From: Sphingomonas sp.
Lineage (GTDB): Bacteria; Pseudomonadota; Alphaproteobacteria; Sphingomonadales; Sphingomonadaceae
Length of the DNA stretch: 64,000 nt
Assembly (NCBI RefSeq): GCF_024508665.1
Contig: NZ_JANINP010000007.1
Coordinates: 496,001-560,000, forward strand
Direction: 5' to 3'
Shown here in pieces: positions 34,993 to 44,413 of this stretch (its first letter is position 1; every line of letters begins with the position of its first letter). The position numbers and the translations under genes were made by a program. Below the pieces are notes generated by a model, which had not been told where the DNA came from, did not search any database, and saw nothing but the letters and a program-made list of their open reading frames with translations.

Positions 34993-36060
34993 ATGGCGAC
35001 CGCCGTCCAGAGCCAGCCGATGCAATCCTCGCGGCCATCGATCGAGATCGACGGCAAGCCGCAGCCGCGGCTCGAGGCAGCGTTGGTCTCGTACGAGCTT
35101 GCCGATCGCATCGACTCGATGGCGCGTGCCGAACTGTGCTTCGGCAATTGGGGTGGCGAGGATCAGCCGGGCTTCCAGCATTTCGACCGCAAGACGATCG
35201 AGTTCGGCAAGGCGCTGGTGGTCAAGCAGGGCGACGCCAAATTGTTCGAGGGGCGGATCACCGCGATCGCCGCCGAATATCCGGAAGGGGCGACGCCGCA
35301 AATCTCGGTGCTCGCCGAGGACCGGTTGCAGGATCTCAGGATGACGCGGCGCACGCGCTGTTTCGCGCAAGCCTCGCTCGCCGATGTCGCGCGCTCGATC
35401 GCGCAGGATCACGGGCTGACGGCGCAAGTCGACGTCAATGCGCCGACGGTGCCGTTGCTCGCGCAACTCAACCAGAGTGACCTCGCTTTCCTCACCGACA
35501 CCGCACGCCGTTACGACGCGGATGTCCACGTCGAGGGGCAGACGCTGATCGTCGCCGCCGCGCGCCAGTTCACCGCGGCGAAGCTCGCCTGGGCGGGGAC
35601 GTTGCGATCGTTCAGCGTGATCGCCGACCTCGCCAACCAGCGCAGCGCGGTGGTCGCGGCGGGCTGGGACGTCGCGCGCAAAGAGGGAGTCAGCCACCGC
35701 GCGGCGAAGGACGCCGCCATTCAGGAAATCGGCCAGGACGATGCGGGCGGCGATATCCTCTCTCGCGCGCTGGGCGACCGCGTCGAAACGCTCGCGCATC
35801 AGCTGCCGGCCAATGAGAGCGAGGCGCGCCAAGTCGCGGAAGCTGCCTATCGTCACATGGCGCGTAATTTCGTCACCGGCGAAGGCGTGTGCGAGACCAG
35901 CGCGCTAATCCGTGCGGGTGCCAAGCTCGAGCTCGCCGGGCTCGGTCCGTTGTTCGACGGTACCTATCGCGCGATGTCGGTCACCCACCTGTTCGACCCG
36001 GAACATGGCGCGCGCAGCGAATTCCGCTGCAACCGGGCCGGGCTGGGACGCGCGCAATGA
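34993..36060 (+). CDS. eCIS spike, gpD/gp27-like part (Afp8 N-terminal half)
   Basis: A 355-residue protein of the phage late-control gene D family, the trimer base of VgrG-like spikes. Landmarks: RPSIEIDGKPQPRLEAALVS, then LFEGRITAIAAEYPEGATPQ, ISVLAEDRLQDLRMTRRTRC, SLADVARSIAQDHGL, and DLAFLTDTARRYDADVHVEG. In Afp8 and VgrG these and the gp5-like part are one chain; here they are two genes. The ATG at 34993 has GGGAG upstream, and the stop overlaps the next start as ATGA. Confidence 0.87.
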   Translation: MATAVQSQPMQSSRPSIEIDGKPQPRLEAALVSYELADRIDSMARAELCFGNWGGEDQPGFQHFDRKTIEFGKALVVKQGDAKLFEGRITAIAAEYPEGATPQISVLAEDRLQDLRMTRRTRCFAQASLADVARSIAQDHGLTAQVDVNAPTVPLLAQLNQSDLAFLTDTARRYDADVHVEGQTLIVAAARQFTAAKLAWAGTLRSFSVIADLANQRSAVVAAGWDVARKEGVSHRAAKDAAIQEIGQDDAGGDILSRALGDRVETLAHQLPANESEARQVAEAAYRHMARNFVTGEGVCETSALIRAGAKLELAGLGPLFDGTYRAMSVTHLFDPEHGARSEFRCNRAGLGRAQ

Positions 36061-36779
36061 GCGGCGGGCTTCCCCATGACGAACGCCTCTACCGGCAATG
36101 GGACGAGCGCACGCCGCGCGGCTTTGGCGGGCTTTGGCACGGCGTCGCGCCCGCGACTGTGCTCGACAATCAGGACCCCGATGGCCAGGCGCGGGTCAAG
36201 GTGGCGCTGCCCTGGACGCCTGATTCGGGCAGCGCGCGCTACGAAGCCTGGGCGCGGCTGGCGACGCTCTATGCCGGCCCCAATTGCGGCAGCTTCTTTG
36301 TCCCCCATGTCGGCGACGAAGTGCTGGTCGCGTTCGAGCATGGCGACCCGCGCCGGCCCTATGTGCTCGGCATGGTGTGGAACGGCTCGGATTCGCCGCC
36401 GGAGACAATGAACCGCCAGAACACCCACAAGACGCTCAAGTCGCGCAACGGCGTGACGATCACGTTGCTCGATCAACAGGGTCAGGAATCGCTGATGCTG
36501 GAGACGCCGGGCGGGCAGAAGATCACGCTCAAGGACGGACCGGGGTCGGTCGAGATCGACGATTCGAACGGCAATTCGGTCAAGATGGAGACTGCCGGGG
36601 TCACCGTCACCGCCGCGATCAAGCTCACCGTCAACGCCCCGATCGTCGAGGTCTCGGCGTCGATGGTCAAGGTCAGCGCCGGCATGTCGACCTTTTCCGG
36701 CATTCTCCAGGCCGACACCGTCATCACCAACACGATCATCGCCGCGACCTACACGCCCGGCGCGGGGAACATCTGGTGA
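36057..36779 (+). CDS. eCIS spike, gp5/OB-fold and beta-helix part (Afp8 C-terminal half)
   Basis: A 240-residue protein. The OB-fold part is LWHGVAPATVLDNQDPDGQA, then RVKVALPWTPDSGSARYEAW, and FVPHVGDEVLVAFEHGDPRR with YVLGMVWNG, the typical gp5/VgrG sequence. From about residue 125 on, short alternating strands (ESLMLETPGGQKITLKDGPG, VTVTAAIKLTVNAPIVEVSA) form the spike needle beta-helix. It starts at ATG 36057, overlapping the gpD-like stop. No PAAR tip protein was found nearby, so this chain may itself end the needle. Confidence 0.9.
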   Translation: MSGGLPHDERLYRQWDERTPRGFGGLWHGVAPATVLDNQDPDGQARVKVALPWTPDSGSARYEAWARLATLYAGPNCGSFFVPHVGDEVLVAFEHGDPRRPYVLGMVWNGSDSPPETMNRQNTHKTLKSRNGVTITLLDQQGQESLMLETPGGQKITLKDGPGSVEIDDSNGNSVKMETAGVTVTAAIKLTVNAPIVEVSASMVKVSAGMSTFSGILQADTVITNTIIAATYTPGAGNIW

Positions 36780-38908
36780 GCGCGCTCGACCACCCGGTCA
36801 CCTGGGCGTCGCCGCGCCCGTTGTGGCGCGGCGCGGTGCGCCCGTCGCGCGCGCCGTCGATCCTGCGGTTCGCGCAGGACGACTTCATGGAGCAATTGCT
36901 CGGCCTGCTGGCGAGCGATCCGGCGGCGCTCGGCGGGCATGTCGCGCGCTATGAGACCTGGCGCACCCCGGCTTCCGCGCTGGCGACGACCGATCATGTC
37001 GAGCGCGTGCCGCTGCCCGCGCCGATCAGGCAGGCCCGTCTCTCGCGCCTGCTCGGCCGCGCCGGCGATCCGGCGCCGGTGTCGCCCGAGCCGGCCAAGA
37101 CGCTCAAACTCTATCAGCCCGCCAGCCAGCGCTTCTACGTCGCCGCCGCCACGCTCGCCTGCGCGATCCCCGGTCTGCCCGACCGTACCCCGACCGGCGG
37201 GCATGAGCGCACCGGCTTCGTACTGCGCCGCTTGCTGCCGCGGACCACCCAGGTCGCCGACCAGGGCAACCTCACCGAATTCGCCTTCGTTAAGGCGGCC
37301 GACGGGTCGCGCTGGCAGCTCGTATCGGCGGGCGATCCGGCGCAGCTGGCGCCCGGTGAGGAACTGCTCCCGGTATTCCCGCTCACGCATGGCGACAGCG
37401 CGCAAGTGCGCCGGCGGATCTGGGGCGGGCTCGTGCCGGTCGGGCGGCGCGAGGAATATATGGCGGGCAAGGTCTCGCGCGATGTCGTCAGCCTGGTGGC
37501 CGGCCAGACCGATGCGCTGCGCCCGCCGCCACCGGCCCCGCCGCGCGACAGCACGATCGCGCGGATGACCGAGTTCAAGATGGACGTCGCCGAACCGTGG
37601 AAGATGATGATCCGCACGGCGCAAAAGGCCGCCGCCGACATCGCCGCCGATCCCGACGACACCGACAATGCCAAGGTCCCCGGACCCCAGCGCCGTCAGG
37701 CGCGGGCGCGCGAGGCGAACCTGAAACTGCAGATGCAGTCTTGGCTGATCCTGCTCGACTTCGCCAAATATCTTCAGCGCAATCTGTTGACCGTCTACAC
37801 TGCGGTGAAGGGCAATTCCGCGGCGGGGCTGACGGGCGGCAAGCTCACCCTGTTCAACTGGCTCAAGCAGACGCTGCCCGCGAGCGATGTCGACGCGCTC
37901 AAAAAGGGGTTCCGCGACTTCGGCAGCGCGAGCGATGCCTTGCCCTATGATACCAGCCTGTTCGACGCGTTGCGCGCGATCATCGGCAATGGCGACGGTA
38001 GTGTCGAGACCCTGCTCGAGGCGGCGGAGACCGTCTATCAGGCGAATACCGACCCGGCGGTCAAGGCGCTGTGGCCCGGTTTCCACTGCCTGCTCGCCGG
38101 CGTGGGCAGCGACGGTTTCGGTGGTGCTGCCGCCGCCAAGGGGCCCTTTACGCTCGTCGCCTCGCTGGCCGACAAGGCGACCCCGCCGCTGCCCGACTAC
38201 CCGGCCGACGCCGACCCGTCGGGTATTCTGACTGCACTTCCCGAACTCGCGCCGTCGGGAACCTTCGACATCAACGACATCGACAAGGTGACGGCGCTGG
38301 TCGCCCGCGCGCTCGATCGCAGCGACGAGAGCGGCGCGCGGCCGGTTCCGTTCGCACAGTCGCTGGCCGCGGACATGGAAGAGACGGCCGCGGACGCCGG
38401 CCTGTTCGTCATCCGCTTCGTTCACTTGAACGAGGATTGCGGCCCGCTTCACCCGCCGACCTTGTCCGAGCCCACCGAGCGGTTCCAGCTCGCGAGCTAT
38501 TTCGACCCCGACGCGCCGGTCCGCCCGATCCGAATCATGCTACCCGCCGACACCAGCCCGGCGGGCCTGAGGAAGCACGCTCGCGGCACCGCGTTCGTCA
38601 TGTCGAACATGCTGTGCGGGCAAGTCCAGCGCGCCAAGGGCATGGGGTTCATCGACCTGGTGCTGAGCGTGTTGCCCTGGCCGCTCAACAAGGCGCTGTC
38701 CAAGAATGACGGCGGCGGCTGCAAATCCGGCACTGTCGACATCGGGATGATCTGCTCGCTGTCGATTCCGATCATCACGCTGTGCGCTTTCATCCTGTTG
38801 ATCATCTTCGTCTTCTTTTTCGAGCTGATCTTCGCCTGGCTGCCGTTCTTCATGCTGTGCTTCCCGGTGCCGAAGCTCAAGGGCAAGCAGGGGGGAGGGG
38901 GCGCATGA
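36776..38908 (+). CDS. Large eCIS-locus protein with C-terminal transmembrane hairpin
   Basis: A 710-residue protein starting with GTG at 36776, which overlaps the spike stop. The soluble part has mixed strands and helices and ends with LASYFDPDAPVRPIRIMLPA, then GTAFVMSNMLCGQVQRAKGM. Residues about 653-699 are strongly hydrophobic in two blocks (CSLSIPIITLCAFILLIIFV and LIFAWLPFFMLCFPVP) followed by a basic/Gly tail, so a membrane hairpin is likely. I recall C-termini of this type in other eCIS loci. Its position between spike and gp25 and the hydrophobic end suggest a membrane anchor or a chaperone/tip factor, but no function is proven. Confidence 0.75.
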   Translation: MSALDHPVTWASPRPLWRGAVRPSRAPSILRFAQDDFMEQLLGLLASDPAALGGHVARYETWRTPASALATTDHVERVPLPAPIRQARLSRLLGRAGDPAPVSPEPAKTLKLYQPASQRFYVAAATLACAIPGLPDRTPTGGHERTGFVLRRLLPRTTQVADQGNLTEFAFVKAADGSRWQLVSAGDPAQLAPGEELLPVFPLTHGDSAQVRRRIWGGLVPVGRREEYMAGKVSRDVVSLVAGQTDALRPPPPAPPRDSTIARMTEFKMDVAEPWKMMIRTAQKAAADIAADPDDTDNAKVPGPQRRQARAREANLKLQMQSWLILLDFAKYLQRNLLTVYTAVKGNSAAGLTGGKLTLFNWLKQTLPASDVDALKKGFRDFGSASDALPYDTSLFDALRAIIGNGDGSVETLLEAAETVYQANTDPAVKALWPGFHCLLAGVGSDGFGGAAAAKGPFTLVASLADKATPPLPDYPADADPSGILTALPELAPSGTFDINDIDKVTALVARALDRSDESGARPVPFAQSLAADMEETAADAGLFVIRFVHLNEDCGPLHPPTLSEPTERFQLASYFDPDAPVRPIRIMLPADTSPAGLRKHARGTAFVMSNMLCGQVQRAKGMGFIDLVLSVLPWPLNKALSKNDGGGCKSGTVDIGMICSLSIPIITLCAFILLIIFVFFFELIFAWLPFFMLCFPVPKLKGKQGGGGA

Positions 38909-39285
38909 CCAGTCCCTTCGGCAAATCCCTGGCCTTCCCGCCGCGTGTCGGCGCCAACGGGCGAATGTTGTGGTCCGAGGGCGAGGACAATATCCGCGAA
39001 TCGATCGCGATCATCCTCAAGACGATGCAGCGCGAGCGCGTGCAGCTGCCGGGTTTCGGCGCCAATCTCGGCGGCTATCTGTTCGAGCCGAACAATGCCG
39101 GCACCCATGCCCGCATCGCGCGCGACATCGAGGTCGCGCTGGGCCAGTGGGAGCCGCGCATCGCGCTCGACGACGTCGCGGTCGCCCCCGATGCGGGCAA
39201 CGCCGTCGTCACCATCAGCTATCGGCTGGTCGCCAGCGGTGCGGCCGAGAGCATCGCGGTCGCCGTGCCGCTCGGCGCACAATAG
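38905..39285 (+). CDS. eCIS baseplate protein, GPW/gp25 family (Afp9-like)
   Basis: A 126-residue gp25-family protein: NIRESIAIILKTMQRERVQL with the conserved PGFGANLGGYLFEPNN, then IARDIEVALGQWEPRIALDD. Gp25 binds the sheath start and the wedge, so it nucleates sheath assembly. The start was placed at the ATG at 38905 because it overlaps the previous stop (ATGA) and gives the family length; the frame is open further upstream. Confidence 0.92.
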   Translation: MTSPFGKSLAFPPRVGANGRMLWSEGEDNIRESIAIILKTMQRERVQLPGFGANLGGYLFEPNNAGTHARIARDIEVALGQWEPRIALDDVAVAPDAGNAVVTISYRLVASGAAESIAVAVPLGAQ

Positions 39286-39298
39286 GGGGCCCGCGACA

Positions 39299-41572
39299 AT
39301 GCCGCTTCCCGCCCCGCCCATCGACAGCCGCCGCTACCAGGACCTGGTCGACGAGCTGATCCAGCGCATCCCGGTGCACACACCCGAATGGACCAATTTC
39401 AACGCGTCCGATCCGGGCATCACCATCGTCCAGCTGTTCGCGCACATCACCGAAAGCCTGCTCTATCGCGCCAATCAGATTCCCGAGCGCAACCGGGCCA
39501 AATTCCTTTCGCTCCTCGGAATCCAGCTCAATCCCGCGCAGGAAGCGCGCGGGCTCGTCGCGTTCGACAATGCGCAGGGGCCGATCGACACTACGCTGAT
39601 CCAGGCGGACACCGAATTGCTCGCGGGCAAGATGCCGTTCCGCACCACCACCAGCCTCGACGCGCTGCCGCTCGAGGCCAAGCTCTACGTCAAGCGGCCG
39701 CTGGCGAGCGTCGACGATGCCACCGCCGACTATTACAATCTGCTCTACGCCTCGTACAACCGGCCGGCGCCACAGACGCTGTCTATGTACGAGAGTGTCG
39801 AGGTGACCGGCGGCGACGTCGTCAATCTCGGTGCCAGCGTCGATCGCGCGGTGTGGATCGCCTTGCTCGGTCGCGACGGCGACCAGGATACGGTGACCAC
39901 CGCCCAGCCCGACCCCTGGCGCACGTTGCGCGGCAAGCTCGCCAACCGCGTGCTGTCGCTCGGCATGGTGCCCGAGGAGCCGATCGGCACGCGGACGCTC
40001 GGTCCCGTCGCGCAGGGTGCCGCCAACAGCAACGTCCTGCAATATCATATGCCGAGCGTCGTCGTGCCGATTCCGCGGGTCAACGACGCGCCCGCGCCCG
40101 GCTATCGCCAACTCGCGCCGCGCGCCGATTTCGATCCAATCGCGACGCCCGGGATCGTCGAGCTGACCCTGCCGCCCGCCTCGGGCATCGGCACCTGGCA
40201 GGACCTCGATCCGCTCGAAGCGGGGGTGGGCAACCTGCCGCCGTCGATCGACGATGCCAAGGTCGCCGGGCGCGTGGTGACCTGGCTCCGGATCAGTGCG
40301 AGCAGCGGCAGCGCGCCGCGCTTCACCTGGATCGGCATCAACGCGGCCCAGGCACGCCAGATCATCCACGTCACCTCCGAACGGCTCGCCGATGGCGACG
40401 GCACGCCCGATCAGATCCGCAAGCTGGGCCGGGCGCCGGTACTCGCCGGCTCGGTCAAACTGCTAGGCTTCGTCGGCTCGACCCCGCGCGACTGGCAGCC
40501 GATCGACGACATCCTCGCAGCCGATCCCGAGGTGCCCGTCTATCCGGCCAAGGCGCGCGCCGAACCGCTGACCGACGTTTTCGTGCTCGACGCCGAAGCC
40601 GGCACGATCCGTTTCGGCGACGGGCTTACCGGCCGCCGCCCGCGCGCGGGCGAAGTGCTCTATGCCAGCTACGATTATTCCGAAGGCGCCGAGGGCAATG
40701 TCGCCACGGGATCGATCACCGCCGGGCCGATGGTGCCGACCGGCATCGCCGCGACCAATCCGGTGCAGACCTGGGGCGGCGCCGATGCGGAAACCGTCGC
40801 GCAAGGTGAGAAGCAGGTGCCGCGCGTCATCCAGCACCGGGAGCGGTTGGTCACCGCCGACGACTTCCGCACGATCGCCTGGCGCGCCCCGGGGGTGTCG
40901 ATCGGACGGATTGAAGTGCTCGCCGCGACGCATCCCGATATCGCGCCGGTCGCGGCCGGGACCGCGCCGGGCGTCGTCACCTTGATGGCGATCCCGCACG
41001 ACGACCCGCTTCATCCCAACGCGCCGCGCTCCGACGCGCGGTTCATCGATGCCTTGTGCGCCTATCTCGACCCGCGCCGGCTGGTGACCACCGAGTTGGT
41101 GCTGCGCGGCGCCGATTATCTCGGCATCTGGCTGTCGATCGGAATCGAGGTCGAAGCGAACCATCAGACCGCCGAAGTGGTCGAGGCGGTCAAGGCGCGG
41201 ATCGAGCAATATCTGAGCCCGCTGCCCGACCCGGGCGTCGCGCTACCCGACTTGCTGGTCCCGCTCTATGCCTCGGAAACAGACCCGGCGCTGCGCGGCT
41301 GGCCGCTCGGCAAGCCGGTCAATGCCCGCACATTGCTCGCCGAGGTGGCGCGCGTTGCTGGGGTCGTCTCGGTCGCCGACGTTCTGTTAGCGAGCGGCAA
41401 CGGCCCGGCGGTCGACCAAGTGGCGATCAGCGGCCTGCAATTGCCCGAAATCCTCGGCATCTCGGTGGTCGCGGGCGATCCGCTGCCGCTCGACACGGTG
41501 CGCGGCACCAGCCCAGGCACGACGCAAACTCCGCCGCGCCTGCCGGTCCCCGTCGTCGCGGAGACCTGCTGA
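39299..41572 (+). CDS. eCIS baseplate wedge protein, baseplate J family (Afp11-like)
   Basis: A 757-residue protein of the gpJ/gp6 family. The N-terminus has DSRRYQDLVDELIQRIPVHT and EWTNFNASDPGITIVQLFAH, then LYRANQIPERNRAKFLSLLG, nearly diagnostic of eCIS baseplate J proteins. The middle has RFGDGLTGRRPRAGEVLYAS and RVIQHRERLVTADDFRTIAW, and the C-terminal part is LRGADYLGIWLSIGIEVEAN. It should form the wedge ring around the spike. The true start is the ATG at 39299 with GGGGG upstream. Overlap with the next gene is 1 nt. Confidence 0.92.
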   Translation: MPLPAPPIDSRRYQDLVDELIQRIPVHTPEWTNFNASDPGITIVQLFAHITESLLYRANQIPERNRAKFLSLLGIQLNPAQEARGLVAFDNAQGPIDTTLIQADTELLAGKMPFRTTTSLDALPLEAKLYVKRPLASVDDATADYYNLLYASYNRPAPQTLSMYESVEVTGGDVVNLGASVDRAVWIALLGRDGDQDTVTTAQPDPWRTLRGKLANRVLSLGMVPEEPIGTRTLGPVAQGAANSNVLQYHMPSVVVPIPRVNDAPAPGYRQLAPRADFDPIATPGIVELTLPPASGIGTWQDLDPLEAGVGNLPPSIDDAKVAGRVVTWLRISASSGSAPRFTWIGINAAQARQIIHVTSERLADGDGTPDQIRKLGRAPVLAGSVKLLGFVGSTPRDWQPIDDILAADPEVPVYPAKARAEPLTDVFVLDAEAGTIRFGDGLTGRRPRAGEVLYASYDYSEGAEGNVATGSITAGPMVPTGIAATNPVQTWGGADAETVAQGEKQVPRVIQHRERLVTADDFRTIAWRAPGVSIGRIEVLAATHPDIAPVAAGTAPGVVTLMAIPHDDPLHPNAPRSDARFIDALCAYLDPRRLVTTELVLRGADYLGIWLSIGIEVEANHQTAEVVEAVKARIEQYLSPLPDPGVALPDLLVPLYASETDPALRGWPLGKPVNARTLLAEVARVAGVVSVADVLLASGNGPAVDQVAISGLQLPEILGISVVAGDPLPLDTVRGTSPGTTQTPPRLPVPVVAETC

Positions 41573-44379
41573 TGAACGTCAACGGCTCCCGCTATCACTT
41601 GCTCTACGGCATGGAAGACTGGGGCGACTGCACCGTCATGCTCGCGGGCAAGCGGCGCAAGCTGTCGGCGCAATGGAAGCTCGCCGCCCCGCCCGAGGAC
41701 GTGCCGGCGTGGAACGACGATCGCGGCTATCTCGGTCTCGCCCAGCTCGACGCGGAACTGCCGGCAACACCGGGCGAACGCGCTTACCTCCCCGCCGACC
41801 ACCGCGGGCTCGCCGCCGACGCTTATGGCAACATCTACGTGGTCAGCGACAGTCGCCACGGCATCGACGTGTTCTCGCGCGACGGCAATGCGACCAGCGT
41901 GTTCTGGCCCGTCGACACGCCGACGCGGCGCGTGCGACCGGGTGACTTTGCCGCCGCTGATCCCGATCCCGGTTTCGACGGTGCCATCGCCGGGCTCGCG
42001 ATCACCTCGGACAGCTATCTCGTCGCCGCCTTTGCCACCGGGTTGCTGCGGTTCGATCTGGTCGGCGGTGGGCCGCCCGAGCGCTTCGCTTTCCCCGCGT
42101 CGCTCGGCACGATCGCGCCGACCGATCTCGCTCCCGGCCCGTGCGGCGGCATCTGGCTGCTCGATGGCGCGGCAGCCAAACTCTACCGGCTCGACCGCAA
42201 CCTCGCGTTCGTCGAGGCGGCGGGCAATGCGCCGGTTCCGTCGGTGTTCCAGCCGGAAACTGGTCCCGCGACGCACAACGACCGGCCGACCGGCGTCGCG
42301 ATCGTGCCGCTGCCCGGCGCCATGGATCCGCTGGCGATCGCCGCCACCGATCATTTCGAGGCGATCGTGCTGTGCGCCGACGGCGATGCCACGCGCCTGC
42401 TCGTCGTCGCGCCCGGCGATACCGCCGCCAGCGTGCTGATCGACGTGCCGCATGCCTGTTATTGCCTGGCCGCGCTGCCGACCAAGGCGGGCGAGGATCT
42501 GATGCTCGCCGATGTCGACGGCAATCAGGCGCACCGCGTGCTCCTCATGCGCCCCGATACCGGTCTGTCGGCCAAGCTCGATCCGACGACGATCGCGATG
42601 CGCCGGTTCGGCGGACGCGGTCTCGTCGCCGCCAATGGTTATGTGCTCTACGATAGTGGGCCGGTCGATCCGCTGTGGGTGCCGCTGATCGCGCAGAAGC
42701 GGCAATCGTTCGCCAGCGCCAACACCTTCCTGTCGCCACGCTTCGACAGTCAGATCCCGCAATGCGTCTGGGACCGTATCCGTATCGACGGCTGCATCCC
42801 CCCGGGCACGTCGGTAACGATCGAGGCGCGCGCATCCGACGATCTCGCGCTGATGGGCGCCGCGGCGGAGATCGGCTGGACGCTGCAGCCGCGACCTTAC
42901 CTCAACCGCGATGGTGGCGAATTGCCCGGCAAGCGCGACACCGCCGGCAGTGTCACCGATCCCGCCGTGGGCATCGGCTGCTGGGACCTCCTGCTCCAGG
43001 GCGTAACCGGTCGCTATTGCGAGTTGCGCATCACGCTCGGCGGTGACGGGCGCTTCACTCCGCATTTGCGCGCTTTGCGGCTATGGTACCCGCGCTTCTC
43101 CTGGCCCGCGCGCTTCCTGCCCGGCGTCTATCGCGAGGATCCGGCGCCCGCCGATTTCCTCGAACGCTTCCTCGCCAACATGGAAGGTATCGACACCGTC
43201 GCCGAAGGACGTATCGCGGCGGCGCAGATATTATTCGACACCCGCACCGCTCCGGCTGACTCGCTCGACTGGCTGGCAGGCTGGTACGACATGGCGCTCG
43301 ACCCGCGCTGGGACGAAAACCGCAAGCGGCTCTTCGTACGCAACGCCGCGCGCTTCTTCGGCTGGCGCGGCACCGCGCGCGGGATCGATGCGGCGCTGCG
43401 GCTCGCTTTCGATGTGGCACCCGACGACAGCCTGTTCGCACTCGAGCAAGCGCAATGCCGGCAGGCAAACGGCGTGCGCATCGTCGAAGGCTTCTCGACT
43501 CGCGCACCGCTCCCCGCCTGGCCTGCGACCGAAGCTGACGGCAACCTTCCGACGCAGGACCTGGCGAGCGCGACCTGGTCCCCCGCCGAGGGTGCGCAAG
43601 GTCTGGCGCGTCGTTGGGCGCTGGCGACGACCGGCACGGTACCCGCGCAGCTTCCGGCCAGCGTCGATCTCGATGCCCATGCATATAGCGACGGCGATTG
43701 GGCGGCGTTCGCCGCGGCGCAGATCGGGTTCATCCCGGCGGCTGGCGCCGCAGAACGCGCTCGCTGGACCGCCTTTCAGCAGGCGACCGGCGTCGCCGCG
43801 CCGATGACGACGCTTCCGGTGGGCTCGGTACCGGCCGCGCAGCACGACGCCTGGCGCGCCTTTGTCGCGCTTGCCTCGCGCGAACGCACCTTGTGGGTAC
43901 GCTGGCTGACTGAGAGCTATCGCCGAATCGACCGGCTCAACGCCGCTTGGACCACCGGCTGGGACGATTTCGATGAGATCGCGTTGCCCGATCGCGTGCC
44001 CGATACCTTGGCGGCGATCCGCGACTGGCTGGTGTTCGAGGGTCAGATCCTCGCAGTCGACGCCAGCGCCCATCGTTTCAGCGTGCTGCTGCCGCGCCGG
44101 TCGGTCGACCAGGGATATGACGAGGAGCAGGACATGCTCGCCGTCGCCAGGCGCCTTGTCGCGATCGAGAAACCCGCGCACACGACCTTCGACGTCCGCT
44201 TCTATTGGGCGATGAACCGCGTCGGCGAAGCACGCGCGGGCATCGACACGCAACTCGGCCAGGGCAGCCGCGCACCCGAGCTGGTGCCGACCGCGACGAT
44301 CGGCCGCGCCTATCTCGGGGCCAGTTTCATCGGCGGGCCGGGCGATCCCGGTCCGACAAGGAGCGTGCTCGCATGTTGA
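41572..44379 (+). CDS. eCIS baseplate wedge protein with propeller-like N-terminus and gpI-like domain (Afp12-like)
   Basis: A 935-residue protein. Residues about 1-420 contain repeated strand units such as HRGLAADAYGNIYVVSDSRH, LAPGPCGGIWLLDG and LAALPTKAGEDLMLADVDGN, resembling an NHL-type beta-propeller. A beta-sandwich region follows. Residues about 515-615 are gpI-like: RFLPGVYREDPAPADFLERF, then SLDWLAGWYDMALDPRW and FFGWRGTARGIDAALRLAF. The gpI unit is the wedge part that holds tail fibres in P2-type systems. The ATG overlaps the baseplate J stop (TGATG); the frame is open far upstream only by chance. Confidence 0.87.
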   Translation: MNVNGSRYHLLYGMEDWGDCTVMLAGKRRKLSAQWKLAAPPEDVPAWNDDRGYLGLAQLDAELPATPGERAYLPADHRGLAADAYGNIYVVSDSRHGIDVFSRDGNATSVFWPVDTPTRRVRPGDFAAADPDPGFDGAIAGLAITSDSYLVAAFATGLLRFDLVGGGPPERFAFPASLGTIAPTDLAPGPCGGIWLLDGAAAKLYRLDRNLAFVEAAGNAPVPSVFQPETGPATHNDRPTGVAIVPLPGAMDPLAIAATDHFEAIVLCADGDATRLLVVAPGDTAASVLIDVPHACYCLAALPTKAGEDLMLADVDGNQAHRVLLMRPDTGLSAKLDPTTIAMRRFGGRGLVAANGYVLYDSGPVDPLWVPLIAQKRQSFASANTFLSPRFDSQIPQCVWDRIRIDGCIPPGTSVTIEARASDDLALMGAAAEIGWTLQPRPYLNRDGGELPGKRDTAGSVTDPAVGIGCWDLLLQGVTGRYCELRITLGGDGRFTPHLRALRLWYPRFSWPARFLPGVYREDPAPADFLERFLANMEGIDTVAEGRIAAAQILFDTRTAPADSLDWLAGWYDMALDPRWDENRKRLFVRNAARFFGWRGTARGIDAALRLAFDVAPDDSLFALEQAQCRQANGVRIVEGFSTRAPLPAWPATEADGNLPTQDLASATWSPAEGAQGLARRWALATTGTVPAQLPASVDLDAHAYSDGDWAAFAAAQIGFIPAAGAAERARWTAFQQATGVAAPMTTLPVGSVPAAQHDAWRAFVALASRERTLWVRWLTESYRRIDRLNAAWTTGWDDFDEIALPDRVPDTLAAIRDWLVFEGQILAVDASAHRFSVLLPRRSVDQGYDEEQDMLAVARRLVAIEKPAHTTFDVRFYWAMNRVGEARAGIDTQLGQGSRAPELVPTATIGRAYLGASFIGGPGDPGPTRSVLAC

Positions 44380-44413
44380 CGCCAAGTTCCACGCATCTGG
44401 GGGAGCGATAACC

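Noticed and set aside
36749..38452. Long open frame on the minus strand opposite the 710-residue eCIS gene
   Set aside because: It is antisense to a gene with better coding pattern and coupled start. Long antisense frames are common in this GC-rich DNA, and it has no recognisable domain.
39215..40369. Minus-strand frame opposite the baseplate J gene
   Set aside because: A shadow of the well-supported baseplate J gene, with an Arg/Gly/Asp-rich composition and no domain.
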